This document shows, piece by piece, positions 1 to 10,497 of a DNA stretch of 64,000 nt (positions are counted from its first letter, which is position 1; each line of letters starts with the position of its first letter). Source of the stretch: Pegea sp. RAD2-039 (taxonomy: Eukaryota > Chordata > Thaliacea > Salpida > Salpidae). Where the stretch lies: the NCBI GenBank assembly GCA_034620365.1, contig JAQGEQ010000147.1, forward strand, positions 62,001 through 126,000. The letters run 5' to 3'. Both the position numbers and the translations under genes were made by a program. Under the pieces are notes generated by a model, which had not been told where the DNA came from, searched no databases, and was given only the letters and a program-made list of their open reading frames with translations.

Positions 1-360
1 ATGGTTTCAAATTAGATGGTTTCAAATTAGATGGTTTCAAACTAGATGGTTTCAAAATAGATGGTTTCAAACTAGATGGTTTCAAACTAGATGGTTTCAA
101 ATTAGATGGTTTCAAATTAGATGGTTTCAAAATAGATGGTTTCAAACTAGATGGTTTCAAATTAGATGGTTTCAAAATAGATGGTTTCAAAATAGATAGT
201 TTCAAATTAGATGGTTTCAAAATAGATGGTTTCAAATTAGATGGTTTCAAAATAGATGGTTTCAAATTAGATGGTTTCAAAATAGATGGTTTCAAATTAG
301 ATGGTTTCAAATTAGATGGTTTCAAACTAGATGGTTTCAAATTAGATGGTTTCAAATTTT
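1..360. repeat. 15-bp minisatellite, 24 units
   Basis: Perfectly phased 15-bp unit ATGGTTTCAAANTAG, in which the variable base is A, C or T. Apart from that base there is only one visible change (ATAGTTTC near 197). The array begins at the window edge, so its true length is unknown. It is not coding: every unit carries an in-frame TAG. The near-absence of change outside one position points to recent expansion or active homogenisation. Confidence 0.97.
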
Positions 361-3300
361 GGCGTCATTTGAAAATTTATTGTTGACGTGAAAAAACATT
401 CGACAAATTTGATGTAAAATTCTCTTCACAAGTTATTTACCAACAAACAAACTGATTTCCTACACCAAAGTAGGTTGAAGTTGAAGGGGTTTTGTAGATC
501 ACTAAGCTATCTCCACTCTGAAAGTCCACTGACTTGTGACCACTGACGTCCAGTTACCGGGGACAGTGATATTGAGACCAACAGGTGGTAGATTTTCTGT
601 TGTAACTTTTTATATGATTTTAAAGAAGTTGTGTTGGATGAAAACCAGAAGTAACCTTAGAATCTTGCTAAAGTTCTTTTTTGATTTTTATATAAGACTT
701 TTTTTATGTTATCCGTCAAAGAAATAATTGGCTCCTAGTGATGAATTGAAATCATTGACAACAAGAAGTAGTAAACACCTTCGCTATTTACCCATCACAT
801 ATGAGGATTACTAATATTTTATCAAAAAGTAGTAACTTCTTGTAATTATCTGATAGAAAGTTTTTGAAGATGTTCAATCCTCCAGAAGTGTAAAGGGAGT
901 GACAATTTCATGATCGAAGGCTCTATACATCAATGGTCGAAGGTCGAAAGAAGAAAATATTTTGATCTTAACTAAAAATAAAAAAAGACTTTGCACTTGA
1001 CCAGGAAGCTAAACAAACTCACTTTGTGCTGATCAGTGTCTTATGACGAAAATTAACTTTTAAAGTTTTGGATTTTAATTTTTTTCAGCAAGTTTCCAAA
1101 TTGACCGATTTAAAGATCGAAATAAAGTATGATTCAGTATTGAAAAAAGTAAACTGATTTTAGTACAATTCTAAAGAAACTTGAATTAGTTTACTAAAAA
1201 ATATTTACTCAAATAAGCTTCTATTTCTTAAAAATTACAGCAATTAGTTTGAATTACACTAATGCCTAATTAATAGATTACTCTGTGCTTTTTATTTGTT
1301 ATTGAAATATTTTCGTAAGATTTTAATTTTATGTGTATAATTTTGTAACAAAATAATTAAATATAATTTGTTCATGTCTTATTTGAATTGCATTAAATTA
1401 GTTATATTTTGATTTAAAAGAATAAACTGGTTTGATGATTCTGAATTAAAAAAAACCTTTTCGTTTAATAAATACTGCGCTGATATTTCTCATTTAACAG
1501 CGATTGTAAGTTTTTATTAGAATATAATAGTAGATTTATTGAAATATACTGATTACTTACTAAATAGATTAGCTTAACTAAAATGCTTGCAAGTATTAGT
1601 ATACTTGTTATAACTTTAATAGTAGTTTTAAAATTTGGCCACTTTTGATTATGACCATTTTACTGACAAAATTTAAACTAATAAAAACAGTTTTTAATTT
1701 GGTAATAGTATAAGATCAAATTATATAAAAAATATTTGTTATTATTTTTCAAAATTATTAATTTTTATTAATTTAAGTAAAGTCTCGTAATAGATTTAAA
1801 TAGATTTTATAAAATTGTTTTTGTTTTCTTCTATTTTTACTTATATTGTTTTTTATGTTACACTTTTTTATCAATTTTTTATTCATTAATAAAACTATTT
1901 TTTTGCTTCTAATATTATTTTAGGGGAATGCAATTAGCAAAAAGTTAAATTAATTAATTACTTCTCTTAAAAAATATAAAACTGGATTTTATTACATCTT
2001 TATTTTTGATAATTTAATTTTTTATAAAAAATTCTGTTTCTACTTCTTACTTAAGATTTCAATTTTTATAATTATCTAATTATTATTTTGTGATTATATT
2101 AAATAAATTGTTTGTATATAATCAAACATATTATTTTCTAATAATTTATCCTTTATACTTCATATTTCTTATAATTTCTTCAATTTCTTTAATTCAATTA
2201 TTGATTCAACCAACTTATCTACTTAAATTATTCTAAATTCATCCAAACATTTAATAAACTTTTACATCCAACCATAAATCTGTGTTTGATGTTTCTATCC
2301 AATTTCTTAAATATTATTTTTTACAGTCTAATGAAAACAATTTTGTTGACAAATGCATTATGCAGTTTTCTTTGTATTTTTTAGTAATTTTTTGATTGTT
2401 TTATACCCTTGTTATCTTATGATTTTTGTTACTAATTCTGTTTGTCACTTGTTGATTAATTGAATTATATTAGAATGGTATTTATGACTTTTATTTAAAA
2501 TATCTCTACAGTTAGTGGTTTGTGAATATTTTGTAAAATTTATAAATATTTTGCTAAAAATTTTTCAATAATCTTCATCAGAAGTGAATAGAAGAAAATT
2601 ATGAATGGAATGATTTCGAAAAAGTTGTAATTTATTCAAAATTCTTAAAAGTAGGTCTTTAAATCTAAATAATTAAAAAGAACAATTTGATAAAAGTTGT
2701 TTTAGAAAAAATAAATGAAAAATATTTTCAAAAGTCTAAATTTCAAACTAATTTTCAAGTTAGTTTTAGGTTCTTACAAAGGAGAAACAAGAATTTGGAA
2801 AAAGATGTAGAAAAAGTTCTTCTTGTCATAATCAAAAGATGCTTTCATATTCTATCTGCTTTTATGTCTTTAAATTGTTGTTTTCTGATCTAAAGAATTC
2901 GAAAGGTAAGAAGTTCTCTTTTTTAAATTTGATTAAATTTTCTAACTGACCTAATATGGTTTTTTATCTGATAGAAATAAGAAAAATTCGAATTTAAATC
3001 ATTTTACTGATGATTAAATAAGTTTGACAAATTCAAAAGTTATTACAAAACATTTATAATTATTATTTGATAATTATCATCTATTTTTAGTTCCTGAACT
3101 TAAATTAGTGAATTCTTGAAATTGAAATCAGAAAATATAAGAATAATTGTCACATCATCAACATCATTAAATATTTTTAATTTCATTTATAACTGTAAAG
3201 TTTTTTTCTTCTAATTTGTAGTTTTTGTAAAATGTTTTCAAATTGAAACAGAAAATCTTATATGAAGCTTCAGTAGGATAATTTCTTTGAAATGTTAATT

Positions 3301-3600
3301 TTATTGAAATAAAACTTTGAATTTTTTCTTAATGAAATAATTTGTTTAATTTTTTACATGAATAGTGTTTTGTTCGCTTCACTGGTTTCGAAGAGCCAAA
3401 TATTTCAGCAAGTTCTTTCAATTCATTTACCAAAAGTCATTAGTTCAACAGTAAAAACAAGTTTTTAAGCTTCTTGTTCTTACTTGATACATTCACATAA
3501 TCTTCTTCTAAAATAGTGACGTCATCAGCAAGAAATATCTATTCAGTTCATTTAATAAACATGAAATCTTCTTCACATGAAACTAATTTCTTCTTAATAA
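361..3600. other. AT-rich intergenic DNA, no gene seen
   Basis: About 3.2 kb of AT-rich sequence. Open frames of 60-70 codons at 536-727 and 2687-2893 have low-complexity translations and no recognisable motif, so I do not call them. One isolated TGACGTCA lies at 3517-3524. A slightly GC-richer patch at about 3600-3720 has no recognisable product. Confidence 0.6.
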
Positions 3601-3721
3601 CCGGTAACCTCCAGGTGTTCTTCGACGAGAAGTTCCTTTATGGCACAAAGCCAGGGCAGAGTTGACCATGCTTCTACTCTCCACGCCAACTCGGTGTACA
3701 AAACTCAAAAACCACATAATT

Positions 3722-4045
3722 TAATTGAACCTTCAGTTTGATGATTTCTTTTCCATTAGTCCTTCTCTCAAGTTACATCAATTCAGACGACACACATTAC
3801 ATCTTAATAAGCCCATATCACCTTGTAGGTTAATAAGAGAAAACATTATCATGATGCACAATTAGTAGATGGAACCAGCTGCCATCAGACATTGTCATGT
3901 CGGAGTCACTCGAGTTGTTCAAGCAGAAGTTGAATCGTTTCAAGCTTGCCCACATTACCATTTCAAAAATGTGAATTTTTCCCTTTTAGTATTATTATTA
4001 CTCTCAGTAATTGTTCATTGTTATATGCTTTGAGGACTACTGAAA
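3722..4045 (+). mobile_element. non-LTR retrotransposon 3' remnant
   Basis: This matches, in the opposite orientation, the repeats at 17590-17830 and 18340-18590. Translation around 3870-3945 gives the decayed end of a non-LTR reverse transcriptase reading frame, including LPSDIVMSESLELFKQKLNR. In families such as CR1, L2 and Jockey this 'WNxLP...V..S.S...FK..L' segment closes ORF2. Stop codons interrupt the frame just upstream, so this is a dead fragment. The assignment rests on the motif and on the better-preserved copies elsewhere in the window. Confidence 0.7.
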
Positions 4046-4586
4046 TGGCATGTGTCACATCTTTTGCTTTCTATATTTTTAACTTAATAAGTATTGTGTT
4101 TGTATACATCTTTCATTCATGTATTTCATTTATCAAATAAAATATCATTATTATAAAATAAACAAGCTTTTTGAAGAAATCTAATATAGTTTTTTGGAGT
4201 GTCTTTTTTGTAATAAAACTGTTGTTTATATTTGATTATACGCTCATATTGATATAACAAAGAGATATTAATTTAAGATGAAATATCAAAAGGTATTGTT
4301 GCTTGAAATATTTAAACTTCGTTTTTATCAAATTTATAAACAAACCAATATTAAAATATTAGATAATTTTGAGCGATGAAACTTTGAAAGTTATAAATAC
4401 TTTGTTTAAATGTAAAAGATGTTTTGTTTTCATTTAAAGAATTCGAATAAAAGAAATAAGTTAGATTTATAATAACTTCATAATAAACATCAAGTTTTGT
4501 TTATCAAAACAATTATCATATTTTATTATTTTAATTAAGTTGGTTGAAAATATTGAAACTAACAATAAAAACAAAATTAAAGGTTG

Positions 4587-4701
4587 TGTCAGAAGTGGGA
4601 TTCGAACCCACGCCCTCATACGAGGACCAGAACACTCACCACTGTATATCAGTGAAGCTAACGCTTGAGTCTGGCGCCTTAGACCACTCGGCCATCCTGA
4701 C
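4587..4701 (-). tRNA. tRNA-Leu(CAA) with intron
   Basis: On the minus strand the gene starts GTCAGGATGGCCGAGTGG and ends with a T arm containing GGTTCGAATCCC, then TTCTGAC and discriminator A. The acceptor stem pairs fully, allowing one G-U. Anticodon loop CTCAAG|T gives anticodon CAA. A 31-nt intron at 4633-4663 interrupts the loop one base 3' of the anticodon, the canonical eukaryotic position, and contains a CACTG/CAGTG hairpin. The variable arm is long, as expected for Leu. Confidence 0.95.
4633..4663 (-). other. tRNA-Leu intron
   Basis: 31-nt intron between positions 37 and 38 of the tRNA. Removing it restores the anticodon stem CCAGA/TCTGG and a seven-base loop. It can fold into a short hairpin (CACTG...CAGTG), which fits recognition by the tRNA splicing endonuclease. 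Confidence 0.85.
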
Positions 4702-4766
4702 TTGTGTTAATTAAAATTAGTTAAGAACTTTTACAAACAAAGTAATCACTAAGATCTTAAACAATT

Positions 4767-4848
4767 TTCCCTGTCGTGGAATCGAACCCCCGGTCTCATG
4801 TGTGACAGGTCTCAGGATAGACAGGACTCACTCATATGCTAACGAGGA
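4767..4848 (-). pseudogene. decayed tRNA-Asp-like copy
   Basis: The minus strand starts TCCTCGTTAGCAT and keeps GAGACCGGGGGTTCGATTCC, clearly related to the tRNA-Asp genes at 5181 and 49456. It has extra bases in the D-arm/anticodon region (82 nt against 72), and the anticodon stem can no longer form in the normal register. There is no clear T-run terminator downstream. Called a pseudogene. Confidence 0.8.
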
Positions 4849-4914
4849 CTATGACATCAAAAACTAAACTTAAATTATATCGATTTAAATTAATCTGGAT
4901 TATCGATTTATTAT

Positions 4915-5370
4915 TACATTGATGACATTAATCAATGTTTATTACGGAAGATGAGATGAGAGTTAAATAATGAGAAGTTACATCAAAGACATCTTAGAAG
5001 GATCTAGATTTGTATATATTGATCCCCCTAAGAAGTAAGATCAGATAATCTGTGAAAAATCTCATTAATTTCTAGAAATTGAATATTTTTAATAAAAATC
5101 TTAGAAATCAAAACAATTAGAAAAAACAAACAAATTAAAAACATAAAAAAAATTTCAAATTAGATCAATAAAAAAGAATCCTCCCCGTCGGGGAATCGAA
5201 CCCCGGTCTCCCGCGTGACAGGCGGGGATACTCACCACTATACTAACGAGGACCACAGTTGGCTTTTTCAATACACATTCAAAAACTAAAGTAAAAAATC
5301 TCCCTGAACCCAATAGACATACTTTGAGCTTTTTAAACATGCTCTGAGCCTCCTGAAGATATTTTATGTC
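4915..5370. repeat. tRNA-Asp duplication, left copy
   Basis: About 450 bp, including the tRNA-Asp gene, its 3' flank (with the string AAGAAGTAAGATCAGATAAT) and roughly 110 bp of 5' flank, recurs inverted at 49340-49785. Similarity continues well outside the tRNA on both sides, so this is a segmental duplication, not just two members of a tRNA family. Confidence 0.85.
5181..5252 (-). tRNA. tRNA-Asp(GTC)
   Basis: 72-nt tRNA read on the minus strand from TCCTCGTTAGTATAG. Anticodon stem CCCGC/GCGGG encloses CTGTCAC (anticodon GTC). The T arm GGGGTTCGATTCCCC is intact and discriminator G is present. A run of six T follows within about 12 nt of the 3' end, a suitable Pol III terminator. It is identical in the mature region to the copy at 49456-49527. 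Confidence 0.96.
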
Positions 5371-5408
5371 AATTGTAATTTTCTAATTAATATTTGATGA
5401 TAATATCA

Positions 5409-5475
5409 GCTGCGATGGCCGAGTGGTTAAGGAGTTGGACTTGAAATTCAATGGGGTCTCCCCGCATAGGAGTTC
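5409..5475 (+). pseudogene. broken tRNA-Ser(TGA)
   Basis: The 5' two-thirds of a tRNA-Ser are clear: GCTGCGATGGCCGAGTGG, an anticodon loop CTTGAAA (TGA) on stem TTGGA/TTCAA, and a variable arm TGGGGTCTCCCCG. The T arm is then scrambled and no acceptor 3' strand complementary to GCTGCGA follows. A B-box-like GTTCAAATC lies 70 bp further on at 5544-5552, which may mean that an insertion split the gene. It is probably not functional. Confidence 0.7.
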
Positions 5476-5529
5476 ATCTAACTTCATTATTCTTGATAAC
5501 TTTCCCCCAAAAAAAACACTGATTTTCAG

Positions 5530-5750
5530 TCATTTATGTATAAGTTCAAATCTCACGTCGTTGTCAACGATACGGCAAGCTGCGTTATGTTAATCCACTT
5601 GAACTTGCTCCGGGAGATGCGAGAAGAGATAAAATGGACAGAAAACTTCGACGTCACTGTTCCAAGTCTGGTTTACTGGACCAAGTCACAGATGCAGCAG
5701 ATCTAATGATTTGTTTATCGCTACAACTAAGTGCTACACACAGATAAAAA
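5530..5750 (+). other. GC-richer patch with two overlapping open frames
   Basis: In otherwise AT-rich DNA, about 200 bp has near-normal base composition. One frame from ATG 5537 reads 57 codons to TAA at 5704-5706 (starts MYKFKSHVVVND). A second frame reads through the same bases to a TAA near 5745 and contains KLRYVNPLELAPGDARRDKM. I recognise neither product and see no clear splice sites. It could be an exon fragment or a piece of a mobile element. Confidence 0.3.
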
Positions 5751-5759
5751 GATCATCAA

Positions 5760-8100
5760 CAGAACAGTCAACAATTTCTCATCTATTAATTTCTAGATTT
5801 ACTAATCAAGGTCTGCCGCTTTTAATACCAGCAACTATAGTTGGTATATGGCCTCAAAAAGACCCTTAAGTTTCTTAGAAACAATCTCTTAATACAAATG
5901 ATGGCTTTTCTTCAAGGAGATATTAATAAAATCGTAAATGAAAGGAGTAAGGTATCCTTTTTGTTTATTTTCTAGTCGATATTTTACTTCCTTATTCTAA
6001 TCCTGAAATAATCAGTGCATTCAGAGACAGCTTATTTTTCTGAAACCGCCTCGAAAGTTTTTAATATTTAAGGTCTGTAAAACATGGAACATTTTACAAC
6101 AAATTCTCTTAGAACAAAATTAGATAGAACTAGAGTTTGCGCTTTCGGCAATTAAATGTTGCCACTTTTTGTTGTCTGTAAGAATTTATTTAGTTAAAAT
6201 TGATTGAAAACTGTGATAAACTTTTATAGTAAAATATTCATTTTTTTTGAAAAATATTGGTTGTTTAAAACTGGTTTCAAAAAATTTATAACAAGTAGGT
6301 GAAGATTATTTATTTGCTTTTTCGGGCTTTTACGTCAAAGTCTAAATTGTAATCAATTTGTTCTTAGTTTTTGGTGAGTTGTTCACTATCTTCAATTTTG
6401 CAAAAATGTTTATAATATTTGAACCTATTTTTTAAAGTCCTTATTTTTATTTAAAAATTATTTAATTAAAGATAAATTTTCTTACTTGTTTTGAATTATT
6501 AATTTATTTTAATGTGAAATATTAATTTTAAAGTCGTTTTATTTAAAGTATTTTTTGTTTATATCCTTTTTTAGATTTGAAAGTTATTTTTTCGTTTTAC
6601 TTGGAAAATAAATAATTTCTTCTCAAATTTTATTCCTTTTAATTTTTTATACTTACCATGGATATCATATAATTTGATTTTAAAATTATACTTTAAATAA
6701 TATTTTAATTTTATGTTAAGTTTTTATTTATTTCATAAAATTTATTCTTAATATATTTTCTTATTTATTACTAAGATAAAGTTGTAAATAAATTTGTTTT
6801 AAAAACTATATAAATAAATAACTTTATTATTACTTTAAATGAAGAATTAAATGAATATCTAAATTATTTTATAATATTTTAAAAGTTTTATATTTTTTTT
6901 ACGAAACATTTAAAATAAATTTCTTAATTTATGAAATTATTTTTTTTGTTGTTTTTTTGTTTTTAAAAGTAAATTATTGATTTATATTTTTAGTCTTTAA
7001 CTATTATATTCAAAAATATATTTTTTTTCTGAGCTTTTCATAACTTAACCACCAATAAATTCAGTTAAAATTTTAATAATCTTTTATTTTACTTTTAAAT
7101 AGTTTATATATTCATAATTATAATTGAATTTTTCATGTTTTTAAACTATCATTTCATTTTATTATTTTTATATCAGCGTTTACAAATTATAAAATACAAT
7201 AGATTGTAGTATATGCTAAAACTTGTTTTTTTTCAATTTTAAAACCATATTTTAATGTAATAATTAAACTTAAGCTTATATTTGATTTGATTCTATAAAA
7301 AATATAAATTACATTTATATATATAATATTCATTTTAGTTATTGTATTAGTTGAAAATAATTTATATAATTTGATAATTTTCAGCTTGTAAACACTATTT
7401 TATAGAAAGATCAATTTTCATTTTGTATTTTAGTGTTACCAAATAATAATAATAATTATTATTGAATAACTTTTATAACTTCAAAGAGAAAAGTTATTTT
7501 CAGAAGCTAATAAATATAAAACTTTATAAAATTTTCAATCCAAAAAGTTTGATTTGTAGCTAGTTCTATAAAAAGTGGAAAATAAAATAAATTTGAAATG
7601 AAAGTTGAGTTATTTGAAGTGATTTATTGAATATATTTTCATTACTTATATTTATTGGAGATTCTTGAAGTAGAATCCTTTTTCTTCATGGAATTTTCCA
7701 TGTAATATCTACAGATATTTTTTGTAGTGTTGCCCTGGTAACCAAGTAAGGGGTTTCCTTAAGATGACTTCTTGCCCATATATCCTCTTTGTTTTCTGAC
7801 AGCTGACTTCAGGGACTGTTAGCAAGCTTTCTTCATTGTCTAAAGATACAGCTATAAATCTATTTTTATATCTTATTAGTTTTGAAGATATCTCAGCTTT
7901 TATTTTCATCTTTTTCACATCTTTTCAGCTTCTTTGCTTCAAGTATAATTTTTTGACTTTGTAGTTCTGAGATGAATTCACTTTTAAATGTTTAAAGAAG
8001 TTTTAAGTACAAAAAAGTTTAAATTTTTCAAAAATACCTCAAAAAAAAGTGTTTCAAATCTAAAAATTTTTAAACATTTATTTTTAAATCAACATTTCTT
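5760..8100. other. AT-rich intergenic DNA, no gene seen
   Basis: About 2.3 kb, extremely AT-rich at 6400-7560. A 69-codon minus-strand frame at 7709-7918 sits in a slightly GC-richer patch. It has no recognisable motif or paralogue in the window, so I leave it uncalled. Confidence 0.55.
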
Positions 8101-8137
8101 TATGTCATTTTTTAATTTTTTAAACTGATGACGTCAT

Positions 8138-8150
8138 TACTTTCTTGCAG
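8138..8150 (+). other. 3' splice or trans-splice acceptor before mrpl51
   Basis: A pyrimidine-rich tract ending TTTCTTGCAG finishes at 8150, only six bases before ATG 8157. This is either the 3' end of a 5'UTR intron or a spliced-leader acceptor. No upstream exon is evident. Confidence 0.6.
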
Positions 8151-8156
8151 CTAATA

Positions 8157-8738
8157 ATGAATTTAAGATTGTTGTTGCCATCGATGACGTCGTGGACAAA
8201 ACCACTGATGACGTCATCGACGCGAAACTTCTCCATTCAATTAAATCGTGACTGCAGCAAACGATACGTCGAACAGCCGCGCGGATTTCGACGTAAATTC
8301 GAAAATACAAAAAAATGGAAAAAACTCAGTTGCCATGGCAGCCATGATGACGTCACGTGGTTAGATTGTATCCCGACAGATCGGGAAATCCCCGAATGGG
8401 ATCGTTCAAACGCCTATTTTGGTCGTTTCGATTTTGTCGCGATTTTGGGTGATGACGTCACACTTCAACCGGAAGTGATGGCGAAAGGAGCGTCTTGGAT
8501 GAGAGAGGAAAGCGAATTAAAGCGTTTATTACGTATAAATCGTTATCAGGGACATCGAATGTTTATTGAAGATTACGACAAATTACAAAAACGAATTTCG
8601 TATCTTCGCGTTCGCGAGAACCGGAAGTCATTAGCAACGATGACGACACCAGAATATCGCGTTCATGGCATCTGTAAAGATCAAATTCGGAATAAATCCA
8701 AACAAAAAGCTCCTAGAAAAGCTTGGAGGACCCAATAA
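8157..8738 (+). CDS. mrpl51: mitochondrial ribosomal protein L51 (mL51)
   Basis: 193-residue single-exon frame. Residues from about 88 match the animal MRPL51 family: FGRFDFVAILGD aligns with FGVYDNIGILGN of the human protein, then the basic run ELKRLLRIN and the signature GHRMFIEDYDKLQKRISYL. MRPL51 is a component of the mitochondrial large ribosomal subunit. The basic N-terminus could serve as a mitochondrial targeting sequence. The protein is longer than the human one (128 aa), partly because several TGACGTCA palindromes lie within the frame and add peptides such as MTSS and DDVT (8209, 8348, 8453). ATG 8157 is chosen because it directly follows an acceptor. The stop abuts another TGACGTCA at 8739. 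The next gene starts 205 bp downstream on the same strand. The family assignment is from remembered similarity, not a database search. Confidence 0.85.
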   Translation: MNLRLLLPSMTSWTKPLMTSSTRNFSIQLNRDCSKRYVEQPRGFRRKFENTKKWKKLSCHGSHDDVTWLDCIPTDREIPEWDRSNAYFGRFDFVAILGDDVTLQPEVMAKGASWMREESELKRLLRINRYQGHRMFIEDYDKLQKRISYLRVRENRKSLATMTTPEYRVHGICKDQIRNKSKQKAPRKAWRTQ

Positions 8739-8943
8739 TGACGTCATCACTTCTGGATTATCTGATAATGAAGGCATCACTTAAAGATCTTCTAATGATG
8801 ACGTCATCACTTTTGTTATTTAAAAACTCAGTTTTATGACGTCATAACGCTTGACTTCGTATTAATTTAAATTTAAATTCAAATTTTATTTTTTTCAGCT
8901 TTTTATAACTTTTTTAAGAAACTTTTTTTCGTGAAGCAACTTA
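8739..8943 (+). other. mrpl51-C19orf47 intercistronic region
   Basis: 205 bp holding three TGACGTCA sites (8739, 8799, 8837) and a strong acceptor-like tract TTTATTTTTTTCAG ending at 8898, 45 bases before the next ATG. I find no AATAAA or ATTAAA here, so no conventional polyadenylation signal for the upstream gene. That is compatible with polycistronic transcription resolved by trans-splicing, but does not prove it. Confidence 0.5.
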
Positions 8944-10315
8944 ATGACGTCATCGCGTGAAGCGGAAAGCGACTTCTGGATGCAGTTCTTTGCATCAGCG
9001 GGTATTCCCCCGAATCTATCAAATGATTACGTTACTCTATTCATCACTCACCGGTAAGTTGATGACGTCATCAAGCCTTCGCGACACATCTTAATGATTT
9101 TCTAAAACCTCCAAAACTCATCTTTCGAAGATCTTCATCTTTAGAATTTTTAGATTTTACTCTTATGTCTCTATCTTCTGATCTTCATCATTTGATCTTC
9201 ATCTTTAGAATTTTTAGATTTTACTCTTATGTCTCTATCTTCTGATCTTCATCATTTGATCTTCATCTTTTTTTTAAATCTTTTAGAGTAAATATTTAAA
9301 TAAATGAAATTTTACGATATAAATATAAACCAACAAAATCGCGATTTTTGATGACGTCATTTCTAATTTTCAGAATCCAACCGAATCTTCTAAACGACTT
9401 GTCACGTGAGATTCTTAACGAGATGGGAATCGTTGCGATGGGTGACGTCATCGCTATTTTGAAGCGAGCAAAACAAGTGTCCATGTATGCCGAGGTGATG
9501 ACGTCATCACCAGTTCAAAATCATCACTAATGACGTCATAATTATAGATGCCAAAGAAAAACGTCAGCAAAAGTTCTGATGACGTCATCATCCAAAAAAC
9601 AACTTCCACTGATGAAGTCACTATGACGAAAAAGCCAAAAAGAGAAATCAAATTAAAAGTGATGACGTCATCGGTGGAAAAGAAGAAAAACTTTGATGAT
9701 GTTCCAGAACCGATGATGACGTCACCTTCAACGTCACCAAAAGTTAAATTCATTGGACTCGATGAAGCAGTGACGTCATCAACCGATGACGTCAGGATGA
9801 CGGCGGATGATGTTCGTCACGTCACTCGAATAAGCGATAATGACGTCATCAAACGAGTCGAGCGTGCGCGGTTAATGACGTCATCAAAACCTGTTGTCAG
9901 AGTGAAGACGTCAAAAGCAATGAAAGCTGCAATGACGTCATCACTACGAATGGATCAAGTTGATGACGTCATCGTCAAAAGTGACGTCAATGTATTTGGT
10001 CGTCTTGGTCGTCAGAAGCCAATCATGGTTGCTAAAAAACCGAAAACAAAAGTGATGACGTCATCAACGCGGATGGATGAAACGCCCAAGTCTGTTCGAT
10101 CTCGACTTGGTTATAAAAAGACGATGACGTCATCAGCGCCAAAAATCACTTCAAGGTTAATGCAAAATGACGTCATCAGAAGAAAGTTAATTGGTTCGAC
10201 ATTAAGAAGTGATGACGTCATCTACAAACCACGTGTGACGTCATCAGCTGGAATTTTCTCTTCTAAACCTTCTAATCAATCGAAAAACGTTTTCAGCCGA
10301 TTAGGGTTCAAATAA
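8944..10315 (+). CDS. C19orf47-like SAM-domain protein, three exons
   Basis: Exons 8944-9053, 9374-9494 and 9548-10315 give 332 residues. Both introns are GT...AG: one phase 2 (9054-9373) and one phase 0 and 53 bp long (9495-9547). Residues about 9-70 form a SAM domain of the C19orf47 type (FWMQFFASAGIPPN, then IQPNLLNDLSREILNEMGIV and GDVIAILKRAK), matching the human order EWIQFF..AGIPP, NRIQKSML and GDIIAILKHAK. The long basic C-terminal region carries the family's spaced (V)F.RLG boxes: NVFGRLG, VRSRLG and the final NVFSRLGFK. The function of the human protein is poorly known; SAM domains usually mediate protein association. Fifteen TGACGTCA copies lie in the last exon and are translated as MTSS or DDV(I). 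If the 53-bp intron is retained, translation stops after VQNHH, giving an 89-residue SAM-only form. Confidence 0.85.
9131..9272 (+). repeat. 64-bp direct repeat inside C19orf47 intron 1
   Basis: A 64-bp AT-rich unit starting ATCTTCATCTTTAGAATTTT occurs at 9131 and 9195 without visible differences, with a partial third copy from 9259. It lies wholly inside the first intron. Confidence 0.9.
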
Positions 10316-10426
10316 ATGACGTCATTGTCGTTGTAGTGAGACGTCATTATCGTCATATGTAGATATGCCTAGTACAAATGTGACGTCATCAGTTAAAAAG
10401 TTCGTTTTGTAAACTGATTCGTCAAA

Positions 10427-10432
10427 AATAAA
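10427..10432 (+). terminator. poly(A) signal of C19orf47 homologue
   Basis: AATAAA, 112 bp after the stop codon, followed by T-rich sequence. It is the first canonical signal downstream of the gene. Confidence 0.6.
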
Positions 10433-10497
10433 ATTTTAGAAAATTTTTCATTCTTTGTCGCTTTATTTTAAAACAATCTCGAAATTGTCGCCAAAAT

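Larger units (their letters stand above)
8129..10388. repeat. dispersed TGACGTCA palindrome cluster
   Basis: About 30 exact copies of TGACGTCA, most within TGATGACGTCATCA-like contexts, over 2.26 kb. They lie in coding exons, introns, the intercistronic gap and flanks. Examples are 8129, 8209, 8348, 8453, 8739, 8945, 9063, 9352, 9443, 9499, 9531, 9580, 9663, 9717, 9771, 9787, 9841, 9876, 9933, 9964, 9982, 10056, 10125, 10168, 10213, 10236, 10317 and 10381. Chance expectation for a given 8-mer is about one per 65 kb at equal base frequencies, and less in AT-rich DNA. The core is the cAMP-response-element consensus, but such density inside codons is not ordinary promoter architecture. Confidence 0.95.

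Noticed and set aside
1-360. CRISPR-like regular spacing
   Set aside because: Contiguous 15-bp tandem units without unique spacers, in a eukaryotic genome.
4767-4848. Functional tRNA-Asp
   Set aside because: Extra bases in the D-arm/anticodon region prevent normal folding, and no T-run terminator follows.
5155-5340. 61-codon minus-strand frame
   Set aside because: It is a translation of the tRNA-Asp gene and its flanks.
7709-7918. 69-codon minus-strand frame (ends TWLPGQHYKKYL)
   Set aside because: No recognisable family, splice context or paralogue; could be chance in a locally GC-richer patch.
9454-9753. 99-codon minus-strand frame containing MTSS and DVI motifs
   Set aside because: TGACGTCA is self-complementary, so the opposite strand gives the same peptides; the plus strand has the SAM-domain gene with splice sites.
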